8,058 nt of DNA from Dehalococcoidia bacterium CG2_30_46_19 (GTDB taxonomy: Bacteria; Chloroflexota; Dehalococcoidia; GIF9; AB-539-J10), in assembly GCA_001872925.1 (NCBI GenBank), contig MNYD01000060.1, positions 1-8,058 of the forward strand, written 5' to 3'. Below the pieces are notes generated by a model, which did no database searches, was not told the origin of the DNA, and saw nothing but the letters and a program-made list of their open reading frames with translations. Position 1 is the stretch's first letter. Each line of letters starts with the position of its first letter. Both the position numbers and the translations under genes were made by a program. Positions 1-6,200 of the stretch are shown one piece after another.

Positions 1-133
1 TTAGCAAATAGGGAACTCGTTGACTGCTGCCATCACAGGTCTTGCGGTGGAACCGGAAACTGCCGCGCTTGTGATATTAAATTCGCCCAGCTAAGCCTTG
101 GGAGCTAAAGAGCTAGTTGCTGGCGATAATTTC

Positions 134-172
134 GCAATGGAAATCACTCTCGCCAAAGGCGAGTCCCATTGC
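134..172 (+). other. Two-part hairpin in the leader of the MBL gene
   Basis: An outer stem GCAATGG (134-140) pairs with CCATTGC (166-172). An inner stem CTCGCC (149-154) pairs with GGCGAG (158-163) around an AAA loop. The stems are separated by an asymmetric internal loop (8 nt on the left, 2 nt on the right). All 13 pairs are Watson-Crick. No T-run follows, so it is not a standard intrinsic terminator. It lies 85 nt upstream of the hydrolase start and could be part of a structured 5' leader or a decayed gene end; which one cannot be decided from the sequence. Confidence 0.4.
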
Positions 173-207
173 CTTTGCTCTCCGGAAGTAAAGCTCTATT
201 CTGGTGG

Positions 208-229
208 CCAGCTTCCATCTGAAGCTTGG
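208..229 (+). other. Small hairpin just upstream of the MBL gene
   Basis: AGCTTC (210-215) pairs with GAAGCT (221-226) over a 5-nt loop. The stem is extended by CC (208-209) with GG (228-229) across a single bulged T at 227. It ends 17 nt before the ribosome binding site of the hydrolase. Together with the hairpin at 134-172 it makes the leader look structured. No known riboswitch class was recognised. Confidence 0.3.
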
Positions 230-256
230 TAAAATGCATTGAAATAAGGGGCAAGA

Positions 257-901
257 ATGACAATTACCATAGTTTATGACAATGAAGTGAAGAAAAGGGG
301 ATTAAAACCTCATTGGGGATTTTCAGCCTACATAGAGATAGAAAAGACGCTGCCGATTTTGTTTGATACTGGCGCTGATAGCCCCACATTATTACATAAT
401 ATGAAAGAGTTGAATATTGCCCCTGAAGGAATAGGTATAATCGCGATTTCTCATGCCCATCTCGACCACACCGGCGGGCTTTCTGAAATTCTCAAGATAA
501 ACAAAACCGCTGAACTTTACATCCCTAGTTCATTTGCAGTAGTAGCTTCAGGGAGAAAGGTAACCATTGTTGGGAAAGATGCCATCCAAATTTGCGGAAA
601 TGTCTTTTCGACCGGTGAACTTGAAGGTATAGAGCAATCCTTAGCAATCAAGACGGATAAGGGAGTTTTTGTGGTAACTGGCTGTTCTCATTCGGCAATG
701 AGAGGCATATTAGGGGCTGCCTCGGAGTTTGGGAGAGTTTACGGAATTGCCGGCGGATTTCATGGTTTTCATGACTTTAAGGCATTTGACGGCTTATCGT
801 TAATCTATCCCTGCCATTGCACCCAATATAAGCAAAAAATACTACAGTTATTCCGTGGCAAAGCTCTAGGGTGTGGGGCAGGGCTGGTGATTGAATTATA
901 G
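257..901 (+). CDS. MBL-fold metallo-hydrolase (dihydropterin synthase-like)
   Basis: A 214-residue soluble protein of the metallo-beta-lactamase superfamily. Visible metal ligands are the H-x-H-x-D-H motif in SHAHLDHTGG (H66, H68, D70, H71), H145 in TGCSHS, H169 in GGFHG and H187 in PCHCT. The order and the C-terminal PCHCT motif followed by a Gly-rich strand resemble the archaeal/bacterial group annotated as 7,8-dihydropterin-6-methyl-4-(ribofuranosyl)aminobenzene 5'-phosphate synthase-like hydrolases (COG1237). That is family resemblance; the substrate is unknown. At 214 residues it is somewhat short for the group but no motif is missing. The start is supported by AAGGGG at 246-251, 5 nt before the ATG. 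It is followed by 210 non-coding bases, so it probably forms its own transcription unit. Confidence 0.88.
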   Translation: MTITIVYDNEVKKRGLKPHWGFSAYIEIEKTLPILFDTGADSPTLLHNMKELNIAPEGIGIIAISHAHLDHTGGLSEILKINKTAELYIPSSFAVVASGRKVTIVGKDAIQICGNVFSTGELEGIEQSLAIKTDKGVFVVTGCSHSAMRGILGAASEFGRVYGIAGGFHGFHDFKAFDGLSLIYPCHCTQYKQKILQLFRGKALGCGAGLVIEL

Positions 902-1021
902 AGATTGGTTGGTCACAACCTTACGATTGAAAAGGATAATCTCCAGGCGATTTCACCCGCACTAACCTTAGCATGCTGGGAATACCGATAACCAATAAAA
1001 AGGGAAAGGGGGGCAGATGTA

Positions 1022-1051
1022 TTGACAAAAGCCAGTATAGTGGTTTAATAT
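1022..1051 (+). promoter_or_regulatory. Predicted sigma70-type promoter of the recombinase gene
   Basis: A perfect -35 hexamer TTGACA lies at 1022-1027. A -10-like TAATAT lies at 1046-1051 (18-nt spacer, 4 of 6 matches), within an A+T-rich stretch that also offers TATAAA at 1049. The predicted transcription start falls near 1058, the first base of the palindromic 28-bp site. The only downstream gene is the tyrosine recombinase at 1112. Confidence 0.5.
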
Positions 1052-1057
1052 AAAATC

Positions 1058-1085
1058 GGTTCGCATAACAAACCTTTTGCGAACC
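1058..1085. other. dif-like 28-bp site beside the tyrosine recombinase
   Basis: The site has an 11-bp left arm GGTTCGCATAA (1058-1068), a 6-bp centre CAAACC (1069-1074) and an 11-bp right arm TTTTGCGAACC (1075-1085). The right arm is the reverse complement of the left at 10 of 11 positions, with the outer 8 bp perfect. The 11+6+11 layout is that of Xer dif sites, and from memory the left arm differs at one base from the XerC arm of E. coli dif (GGTGCGCATAA). It lies 26 bp upstream of the recombinase ATG. Near-identical arms would suit a single recombinase acting on both halves, as in archaeal XerA or streptococcal XerS systems. It could instead be an operator or an attenuator hairpin (8-bp stem, 12-nt loop, no T-run). 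Confidence 0.55.
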
Positions 1086-1111
1086 AAAGAAGTGGATAAA
1101 ATAAAACATTC

Positions 1112-2047
1112 ATGCATGACATAACCCTAGAGCCGTTAATCACTGAGTTCTTGGAATACCTAGAAATCGAAAAGGGTTGCTCTTTTCTCACTACTCGCGT
1201 GTACAGACATTATTTGAACCGTTTCCACAACTGGCTCAGTGAAAATTCCCCTACTACCAAAGCCGAAGACATAAACTTGGAGGATGTTAGGGGGTACAGA
1301 CTATATTTGGCGCATTTTCGTAATAGAAATGGCGTGCCATTAAAACGTGTCTCTCAAAGCTACCATATTATTGCGTTGAGAGCTTTTCTACGTTATCTCT
1401 TAGTCAAGCGTGATATACCTACCTTATCGCCTGATAAGATAGAACTTCCAAAACAAAGTCCTCGTTCTGTTAGTTTCTTGGACTCGGAGCAGATAGAAAG
1501 GTTATTAAACAGTCCCCAAATATCAAACGAGATAGGCTTGCGGGACAAAGCTATCTTGGAAACCTTATTTAGCACAGGACTAAGAGTATCAGAGTTAGTG
1601 AGGTTAAATCGTGACCAGATAGACTTAAAGCGCCAGGAATTTGGTGTTAGGGGTAAAGGAAACAAACTCCGAGTAGTTTTCTTATCGGATACAGCTGTAC
1701 AATGGATTAATCGCTACCTGCAGTCGCGTCAAGACCATTTCAAGCCACTCTTTATTCGGTATAGCGGTGGAATAAACACTGGAAAAGACGGTGAAAAAAT
1801 GCGACTGACAGCAAGATCCATCCAAAAAATCGTTACTAAATATGCAAAGAGGTGTGGATTGCCAGTCAAAGTAAGCCCCCACACATTGAGACATTCTTTT
1901 GCCACAGACTTGTTGATAAGTGGGGCTGATCTTCGTTCTGTTCAAGAAATGCTCGGCCATGAAAGTATTAGAACAACTCAAGTTTACACTCATGTTACCA
2001 ACAGACACTTAAAGGAAGTGCATAAAGCTTTTCATAGTAGAAAATAA
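1112..2047 (+). CDS. Xer-like tyrosine recombinase
   Basis: A 311-residue site-specific recombinase, close in length to XerC/XerD (about 300). Residues 5-110 form the N-terminal SAM-like core-binding domain (EFLEYLEIEKG...T..YR.YL..F). Residues from about 120 form the catalytic domain with a full active site: R158 in STGLRVSEL, K182 in RGKGNKLR, H257 and R260 in HTLRHSFAT, H283 in LGHESI and the nucleophile Y292 in TTQVYTHV. The ATG at 1112 is the first in frame after an in-frame TAA at 1097; no strong Shine-Dalgarno is seen. A promoter and a dif-like palindrome lie directly upstream, suggesting that the protein acts on, and may repress from, that site. It could be the housekeeping chromosome-dimer resolvase or the recombinase of a mobile element; no phage or transposon genes adjoin it. 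Confidence 0.93.
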   Translation: MHDITLEPLITEFLEYLEIEKGCSFLTTRVYRHYLNRFHNWLSENSPTTKAEDINLEDVRGYRLYLAHFRNRNGVPLKRVSQSYHIIALRAFLRYLLVKRDIPTLSPDKIELPKQSPRSVSFLDSEQIERLLNSPQISNEIGLRDKAILETLFSTGLRVSELVRLNRDQIDLKRQEFGVRGKGNKLRVVFLSDTAVQWINRYLQSRQDHFKPLFIRYSGGINTGKDGEKMRLTARSIQKIVTKYAKRCGLPVKVSPHTLRHSFATDLLISGADLRSVQEMLGHESIRTTQVYTHVTNRHLKEVHKAFHSRK

Positions 2048-2121
2048 GGAATTTGCCTAGAATTGGTGCTGAGTACCAGATTTTGTCCACTTCTCAGTAA
2101 GCGCAAAGGAGGTTAAAAACC

Positions 2122-2778
2122 ATGAGAGGGAAATGGCGAGAAACTGTACCAACAGGCCTTAGTTTTTCCATAAACAAAGCCATAACGGCACTGTTGGTCA
2201 TCTTAATCGTCTTCGGGGCTTTGCTTTATACGCAGGGGTGCGGACAACCTGGTGCAATTAACACAATTACTCTCGATGAACCCCCAGTAAATCCGTTTGT
2301 GGCTGATTCACCCTGGCCGATGTCGCACGCGAATCCATACTGTCAGGCATCTTCCCTGTATTCGGGGCCAACTGAGGATACGTCGGAATATAAATTCGAT
2401 TACTTGGGGGAGCTAATGTATTACCCTCCAATAACTATTGCTATTTCTGGTGCGTACTCTGACGGCAACCGCGTATTATGGGGAAATACCCCGGCCATGG
2501 TATTCAAGGTAGGTCTCGATGGAAGTAAGCTTTGCTACATTGAGAAGATGGAGAAAGAACCTGTAAATGTAACGCTATCTCGTATGGAATGCGGATTGTC
2601 CGGCGCGTATACCCTCGTTGACTGCGAAGGTACGTTTTTTGTTCCCAGCATCCGTAAGATCTTCGGATATGGTGATGAAGTTCCCGGTGATCCTTATTCA
2701 AAAATAGTAGTCAAGCATGTTTTTGAAATCCCCAGTGACCAGCTTCGTAGCGAAGATGAATTTATTCGCCGACCTTAA
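2122..2778 (+). CDS. Membrane-anchored beta-propeller-like protein, N-terminal part (frameshifted)
   Basis: The 218-residue N-terminal part of an exported protein of unknown function. Residues 19-37 form a hydrophobic segment after a basic N-terminus, followed by YTQGCG with C40. This could be a lipoprotein signal, though the lipobox is imperfect, or an uncleaved anchor. The mature part begins with a Pro-rich linker and PWPMSHANPYC, then blade-like beta segments (VLWGNTPAMVFKVGLDG). A very good ribosome binding site AAGGAGG (2106-2112) sits 9 nt before the ATG. The frame is lost near residue 214: the downstream frame (2717-3697) carries on the same protein, and the last residues here (RRP) are out-of-frame. 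The next gene should be read as the rest of this one. Confidence 0.75.
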   Translation: MRGKWRETVPTGLSFSINKAITALLVILIVFGALLYTQGCGQPGAINTITLDEPPVNPFVADSPWPMSHANPYCQASSLYSGPTEDTSEYKFDYLGELMYYPPITIAISGAYSDGNRVLWGNTPAMVFKVGLDGSKLCYIEKMEKEPVNVTLSRMECGLSGAYTLVDCEGTFFVPSIRKIFGYGDEVPGDPYSKIVVKHVFEIPSDQLRSEDEFIRRP

Positions 2779-3697
2779 TATTGCATACGATGGCATGCTC
2801 GTTTTCGTTACCAATAAAGCGACTGTTGGGGTTGTATCCCGCAGTTTCGACTCCGCACATTTCCTGCATCTTGGAGAGGACGAAGAAACATCGAATTCAA
2901 TCGCATGTGATGAAGATGGCGGGATTTACGTGGTGACAAGCAAGCACATGTACCGTGTACAGTGGACGGGAGACGGACTAACAACCAATGAAAGCGAAGG
3001 AGGCTGGATTGCCAATTATGAAACAGGTGGTGAGGTGGGCGGTATAAGGCTTGGCATGGGTTCTGGTTCCACACCTACTTTGATGGGGACTGGAGAACAA
3101 GATAAGTTCGTTGTCATTACTGATGGGCAAGAGTTAATGCACATAATACTCTTCTGGCGGGACAAGATTCCCTCTGACTGGGTGCAGATTCCTGGGACTA
3201 AAGACCGTCGTATAGCAGCTCAGGTTCCGGTGACATTCGGCAATCCTGAAGCTACCGAGTCCTCTTCCGAGCAATCTGTGTGTGTTAGAGGATACGGCGC
3301 ATTGGTCGTCAACAATCAACTGAATACCACCTCTGAAGACCCTATCATCAATATAGTAATGTCGCAGTATCCAGATGTAGCGCCATATGGCGCGGAGAAA
3401 TTTGAATGGGACTCTCAGACCCACGAGTTGCGCTCGGTCTGGGTGAATGAAGAGGTCAGTCTGCCTAATGGAATACCAGCAATGAGTGCAGCCACCAACC
3501 TTATCTATGACATTGGACAACGAGCAGGAAACTGGACGTGGGAAGCACTGGATTGGGATACCGGGAAATCGGTTTTCTCCTATGAGATTGGCAGCAACTC
3601 ACAGTATAACAGCTGTTGGGCGGCAACCGAAATCGGCCTTGATGGCCGTTTATACAGTGGATCCGTCACTGGCATGATGTGCCTTCATCCTGATTAG
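2717..3697 (+). CDS. Beta-propeller-like protein, C-terminal part (frameshifted)
   Basis: This frame encodes up to 326 residues, of which those from about residue 17 (FADLNIAYDG) onward continue the protein begun at 2122; the first ~16 residues are an out-of-frame overlap. There is no ribosome binding site of its own, which supports a single split gene of about 525 residues. Blade-like repeats are visible: IACDEDGGIYVVTSKHMYRV, a WEALDWDTGKSVFSYEIG segment and ATEIGLDGRLYSGSVTGMM. A conserved-looking core GSGSTPTLMG then VVITDG and FWRDKIP (residues 116-152) recalls PQQ-like or arylsulfotransferase-like periplasmic propellers. That is a fold impression, not a function. No catalytic residues were recognised. 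Confidence 0.7.
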   Translation: MFLKSPVTSFVAKMNLFADLNIAYDGMLVFVTNKATVGVVSRSFDSAHFLHLGEDEETSNSIACDEDGGIYVVTSKHMYRVQWTGDGLTTNESEGGWIANYETGGEVGGIRLGMGSGSTPTLMGTGEQDKFVVITDGQELMHIILFWRDKIPSDWVQIPGTKDRRIAAQVPVTFGNPEATESSSEQSVCVRGYGALVVNNQLNTTSEDPIINIVMSQYPDVAPYGAEKFEWDSQTHELRSVWVNEEVSLPNGIPAMSAATNLIYDIGQRAGNWTWEALDWDTGKSVFSYEIGSNSQYNSCWAATEIGLDGRLYSGSVTGMMCLHPD

Positions 3698-3755
3698 AGC
3701 TTTACAACTAGAACGGCACTCGAATAGACATGCCATAATTGCCCTGCTCTACCTC

Positions 3756-3773
3756 AGCTTTTGTCTAAAAGCT
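3756..3773. other. Perfect 7-bp hairpin after the propeller gene
   Basis: AGCTTTT (3756-3762) and AAAAGCT (3767-3773) pair around the loop GTCT. It lies 59 nt after the stop codon of the propeller gene. No clear T-run follows on the + strand, so termination is possible but weakly supported. The remaining intergenic bases up to 3908 show no convincing promoter. Confidence 0.3.
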
Positions 3774-3908
3774 CATGATTAGTTATTCCCATCCAAAGTA
3801 GCACCTCTTTGCCGCAGCTTATTAGTATTATGTCAACTACCTCCTTGTTTTACATGGTTAATAGATGTTAACTTTCTACCATCGTTCAGATATTCGAAAG
3901 GAAGTCTA

Positions 3909-5852
3909 ATGACAATATCCTCCCTCACAAAAATCTTTGAACCGATACAGATTAACTCCCTGGAGCTTAAAAATCGGCTGGTAGTTCCTGCAATGGGTAC
4001 TAACTTTGCTAACCCCGATGGCACGGTAAGCGAGCGCCTTAAGGACTACCTTGTAGCTCGAGCTGACGGTGGATTCGGTTTGATTATCACCGAAATAACT
4101 GCTATTAGCCCTTATGGTAAAGGTTCACCTGTTCAGCTTAGTATTTGGGATGACAAATTCATTCCGGGGTTCAGGGATTTAGCCAAGGCGATACATGCTA
4201 AAGAAGCTAAAGTTGCGGTTCAATTGTATCATCCAGGAAGACAAACCCTTTCGTTCCTAACTGGTCGACCTCTGGTGGCCCCTTCAGCAATTCCCTGCCC
4301 TGTTTGTAGAGAAATTCCTAAGGAGCTCACTGTAGAGGAAATCTGGGAACTAGAGGAACAATTTGCTGAAGGTGCTAGAAGAGCTAAAGAGGCCGGGATG
4401 GATGCCGTAGAGATTCATGGGGCTCATGGATACTTGATAGCGCAATTCATGTCAGGGTATGCCAATCATCGGTCAGACGCTTATGGAGGAGATCTGGAGG
4501 GGCTGTTACGGTTTCCCATCGAAATTATCCACAAAATCAGGGAAACGGTGGGGGCTGACTATCCTATCATCTTTCGCTTAAGTGGAGATGAGAGAGTCGC
4601 CGGTGGAAGAACCATTCAGGAAACCAAGACAATAATCCCCCTTTTAGAGCAAGCTGGGGTGAATGCCTTCCATGTCTCCACTGGTGTTTACGCTAGTTTT
4701 GATTATATAACCGCTCCCATGGCAATTCCTCCTGGCTATAATGTAAGTGCTGCTAGTGAGGTTAAAAAAGCTACCTCTGTGCCAGTCATCACCGTGGGAA
4801 GAATTAATGACCCCCGTATGGCTGAAGAGATCTTGAAAGAAGGTCAAGCTGACTTAGTTGCTATGGGTCGAGCCTCATTGGCAGACCCCGAACTGCCGAA
4901 GAAAACAGCAGCTGGAAATTATGATGATATCCGATGGTGTATCGCTTGCAATCAAGGGTGCATAGATAGGCTCTTTGATTTGGAGAAAATATGCATATCC
5001 TGCTTGGTCAACCCCACAGTGGGTAAGGAAAGAGAGATGGCACTCATTCCAGCCCCTCAAAGCAAGAGGGTTCTGGTTGTGGGTGGTGGTCCCGCAGGTA
5101 TGGAGGTAGCCCGAGTTGCTGCTTTAAGAGGCCATGAGGTTTATCTATATGAGAAGGAAGAAAAGTTAGGAGGTCAATTTAAGCTTGCTGCTGTTCCTCC
5201 ATGCAAGCAAGAAATTACTAAAATAATAAATTACCTAAGTATCCAGATTAAGAAAGCTGGGGTAAAGGTAGCTTTGGGTCAAGAAGTGACTGAAAAAACG
5301 ATTGATAACCTTCAGCCTGATGCAATAGTGATTGCTACAGGAGGAACTCCTGTCATTCCTGACATTCCAGGGATAGAAGAGGAAGGAGTGGTCACGGCTT
5401 TTGACGTCTTGGGGGGTAAAGTAACACCGGGGCGCAGCATTTTGGTAATAGGAGGAGGTATGGTGGGATGTGAGACAGCGGACTTTCTGGGGCAAATCAT
5501 GGGATGCAGGGTAACTTTGGTGGAAGCACTACCCAGAGTTGCACAGGATGTCGGGGGGTCGACAAGGTATTTCCTGCTGCAAAGGCTTGCCCAGGAGAAA
5601 GCGAGCATTATTACTTCTGCCTCAGTAAAAAGGTTTGTTAAGGATGGAGTAATCCTTGAGCGAAATGGCAAGGAAAAAACGCTTTCAGGCTTTGATACAA
5701 TTGTTCTCGCAACGGGAATTGCCCCAGTGAACAAGTTCGCCTCGAAAATCCGAGGTAGGGTAAAGGAAATGTATGTCATTGGTGACGCTAAACAGCCTCG
5801 CAAAGCTCTTGATGCTATCGCTGAGGCTGCAGAAATAGGTCGCAAGATCTAA
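3909..5852 (+). CDS. NADH:flavin oxidoreductase, FadH / enoate reductase type
   Basis: A 647-residue multidomain flavoenzyme of the 2,4-dienoyl-CoA reductase/enoate reductase/trimethylamine dehydrogenase family. Residues 8-335 form the FMN-binding TIM barrel of the old-yellow-enzyme type, with HGAHGYL (H170, H173, Y175), RLSGDERV and VGRINDP/MGRASLADPEL. A [4Fe-4S] cluster motif follows with C344, C347, C351 and C362 or C365 (CIACNQGC, then CISCLVNP). Residues 387-425 carry the FAD dinucleotide fold VVGGGPAGMEVA, with E415 and GGQ. Residues 511-545 carry the NAD(P)H fold VIGGGMVGCETADFLGQ, and the C-terminus has YVIGDA for FAD. Length matches FadH-like enzymes (about 640-670). It should move electrons from NAD(P)H via FAD and Fe-S to FMN to reduce an activated C=C bond; the substrate is not predictable. 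The Shine-Dalgarno AAGGA is at 3898-3902. The gene appears intact and monocistronic. Confidence 0.95.
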   Translation: MTISSLTKIFEPIQINSLELKNRLVVPAMGTNFANPDGTVSERLKDYLVARADGGFGLIITEITAISPYGKGSPVQLSIWDDKFIPGFRDLAKAIHAKEAKVAVQLYHPGRQTLSFLTGRPLVAPSAIPCPVCREIPKELTVEEIWELEEQFAEGARRAKEAGMDAVEIHGAHGYLIAQFMSGYANHRSDAYGGDLEGLLRFPIEIIHKIRETVGADYPIIFRLSGDERVAGGRTIQETKTIIPLLEQAGVNAFHVSTGVYASFDYITAPMAIPPGYNVSAASEVKKATSVPVITVGRINDPRMAEEILKEGQADLVAMGRASLADPELPKKTAAGNYDDIRWCIACNQGCIDRLFDLEKICISCLVNPTVGKEREMALIPAPQSKRVLVVGGGPAGMEVARVAALRGHEVYLYEKEEKLGGQFKLAAVPPCKQEITKIINYLSIQIKKAGVKVALGQEVTEKTIDNLQPDAIVIATGGTPVIPDIPGIEEEGVVTAFDVLGGKVTPGRSILVIGGGMVGCETADFLGQIMGCRVTLVEALPRVAQDVGGSTRYFLLQRLAQEKASIITSASVKRFVKDGVILERNGKEKTLSGFDTIVLATGIAPVNKFASKIRGRVKEMYVIGDAKQPRKALDAIAEAAEIGRKI

Positions 5853-5859
5853 CATTAAA

Positions 5860-5931
5860 TGGGCTCGGCAGGATTCGAACCTACGACCAACCGGTTATGA
5901 GCCGGCCGCTCTGCCACTGAGCTACGAGCCC
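5860..5931 (-). tRNA. tRNA with anticodon CAT (Met elongator or Ile2)
   Basis: On the - strand it folds completely. The acceptor stem GGGCTCG pairs with CGAGCCC, the D-stem is GCTC/GAGC, and the anticodon stem GCCGG/CCGGT carries the loop CTCATAA (anticodon CAT). The T-arm is GTAGG TTCGAAT CCTGC and the discriminator base A is at 5860. CCA is not encoded. CAT can be elongator tRNA-Met or tRNA-Ile2 modified to lysidine by TilS; initiator features (C1-A72 mismatch, three GC pairs in the anticodon stem) are absent, as G1 pairs with C72. It lies 5 nt downstream of tRNA-Gly in the same direction and ends 7 nt from the convergent oxidoreductase stop codon. Confidence 0.95.
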
Positions 5932-5936
5932 ATAAA

Positions 5937-6008
5937 AGCGGGAGACGGGACTCGAACCCGCGACAACCTGCTTGGAAGGCAGGAACTCTACCACTGAGTT
6001 ACTCCCGC
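5937..6008 (-). tRNA. tRNA-Gly (anticodon TCC)
   Basis: The acceptor stem GCGGGAG pairs with CTCCCGC, the D-stem is ACTC/GAGT, and the anticodon stem CCTGC/GCAGG carries the loop CTTCCAA (anticodon TCC). The T-arm is CGCGG GTTCGAG TCCCG-like with an intact TTCGA loop, and the discriminator base T is at 5937. CCA is not encoded. It is the first gene of a two-tRNA unit transcribed leftwards, separated by 5 nt from the CAT tRNA. Its promoter must lie right of 6008. Confidence 0.96.
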
Positions 6009-6031
6009 AAAACAATAGGGACAAAGCTAAA

Positions 6032-6124
6032 AGTTCACAAAAGTTCACAAGCCAACTACTCAATGATTTTATCACTTCAAGAGCTACAGGGACAAGTCAA
6101 AAGACAATATATTATTCTATGCTT
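6032..6124 (+). pseudogene. Possible remnant of a tyrosine recombinase N-terminus
   Basis: One + frame starting 24 bp from the tRNA-Gly gene encodes SSQKFTSQLLNDFITSRAT followed by GTSQKTIYYSML. This resembles the N-terminal core-binding domain of phage-type integrases (a helix like LLNDFI.SR, then G.S.KTI.YY...L). After about 31 residues the likeness stops and no catalytic domain follows. The frame has no start codon of its own outside the tRNA. An integrase fragment beside a tRNA gene would be the expected scar of an integrated element, but the match is short and was made by eye. Confidence 0.3.
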
Positions 6125-6200
6125 GATTATCCTGATGGCAATGTTCGTTTACGTTTTGCGTCATCCCTTCCACTATATATCAACCGCATTTTAACTTTAC

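Noticed and set aside
907..920. GGTTG/CAACC hairpin as terminator of the MBL gene
   Set aside because: The stem is only 5 bp and no T-run follows; too weak to call.
3845..3873. Promoter TTGTTT / TTAACT before the oxidoreductase gene
   Set aside because: Spacing is 17 bp but both hexamers match the consensus poorly, so it is not distinguishable from background A+T-rich sequence.
5312..5845. 177-codon antisense open frame
   Set aside because: It lies fully inside the well-supported oxidoreductase gene, its sequence is Ser/Pro-rich shadow-like, and it has no family resemblance.
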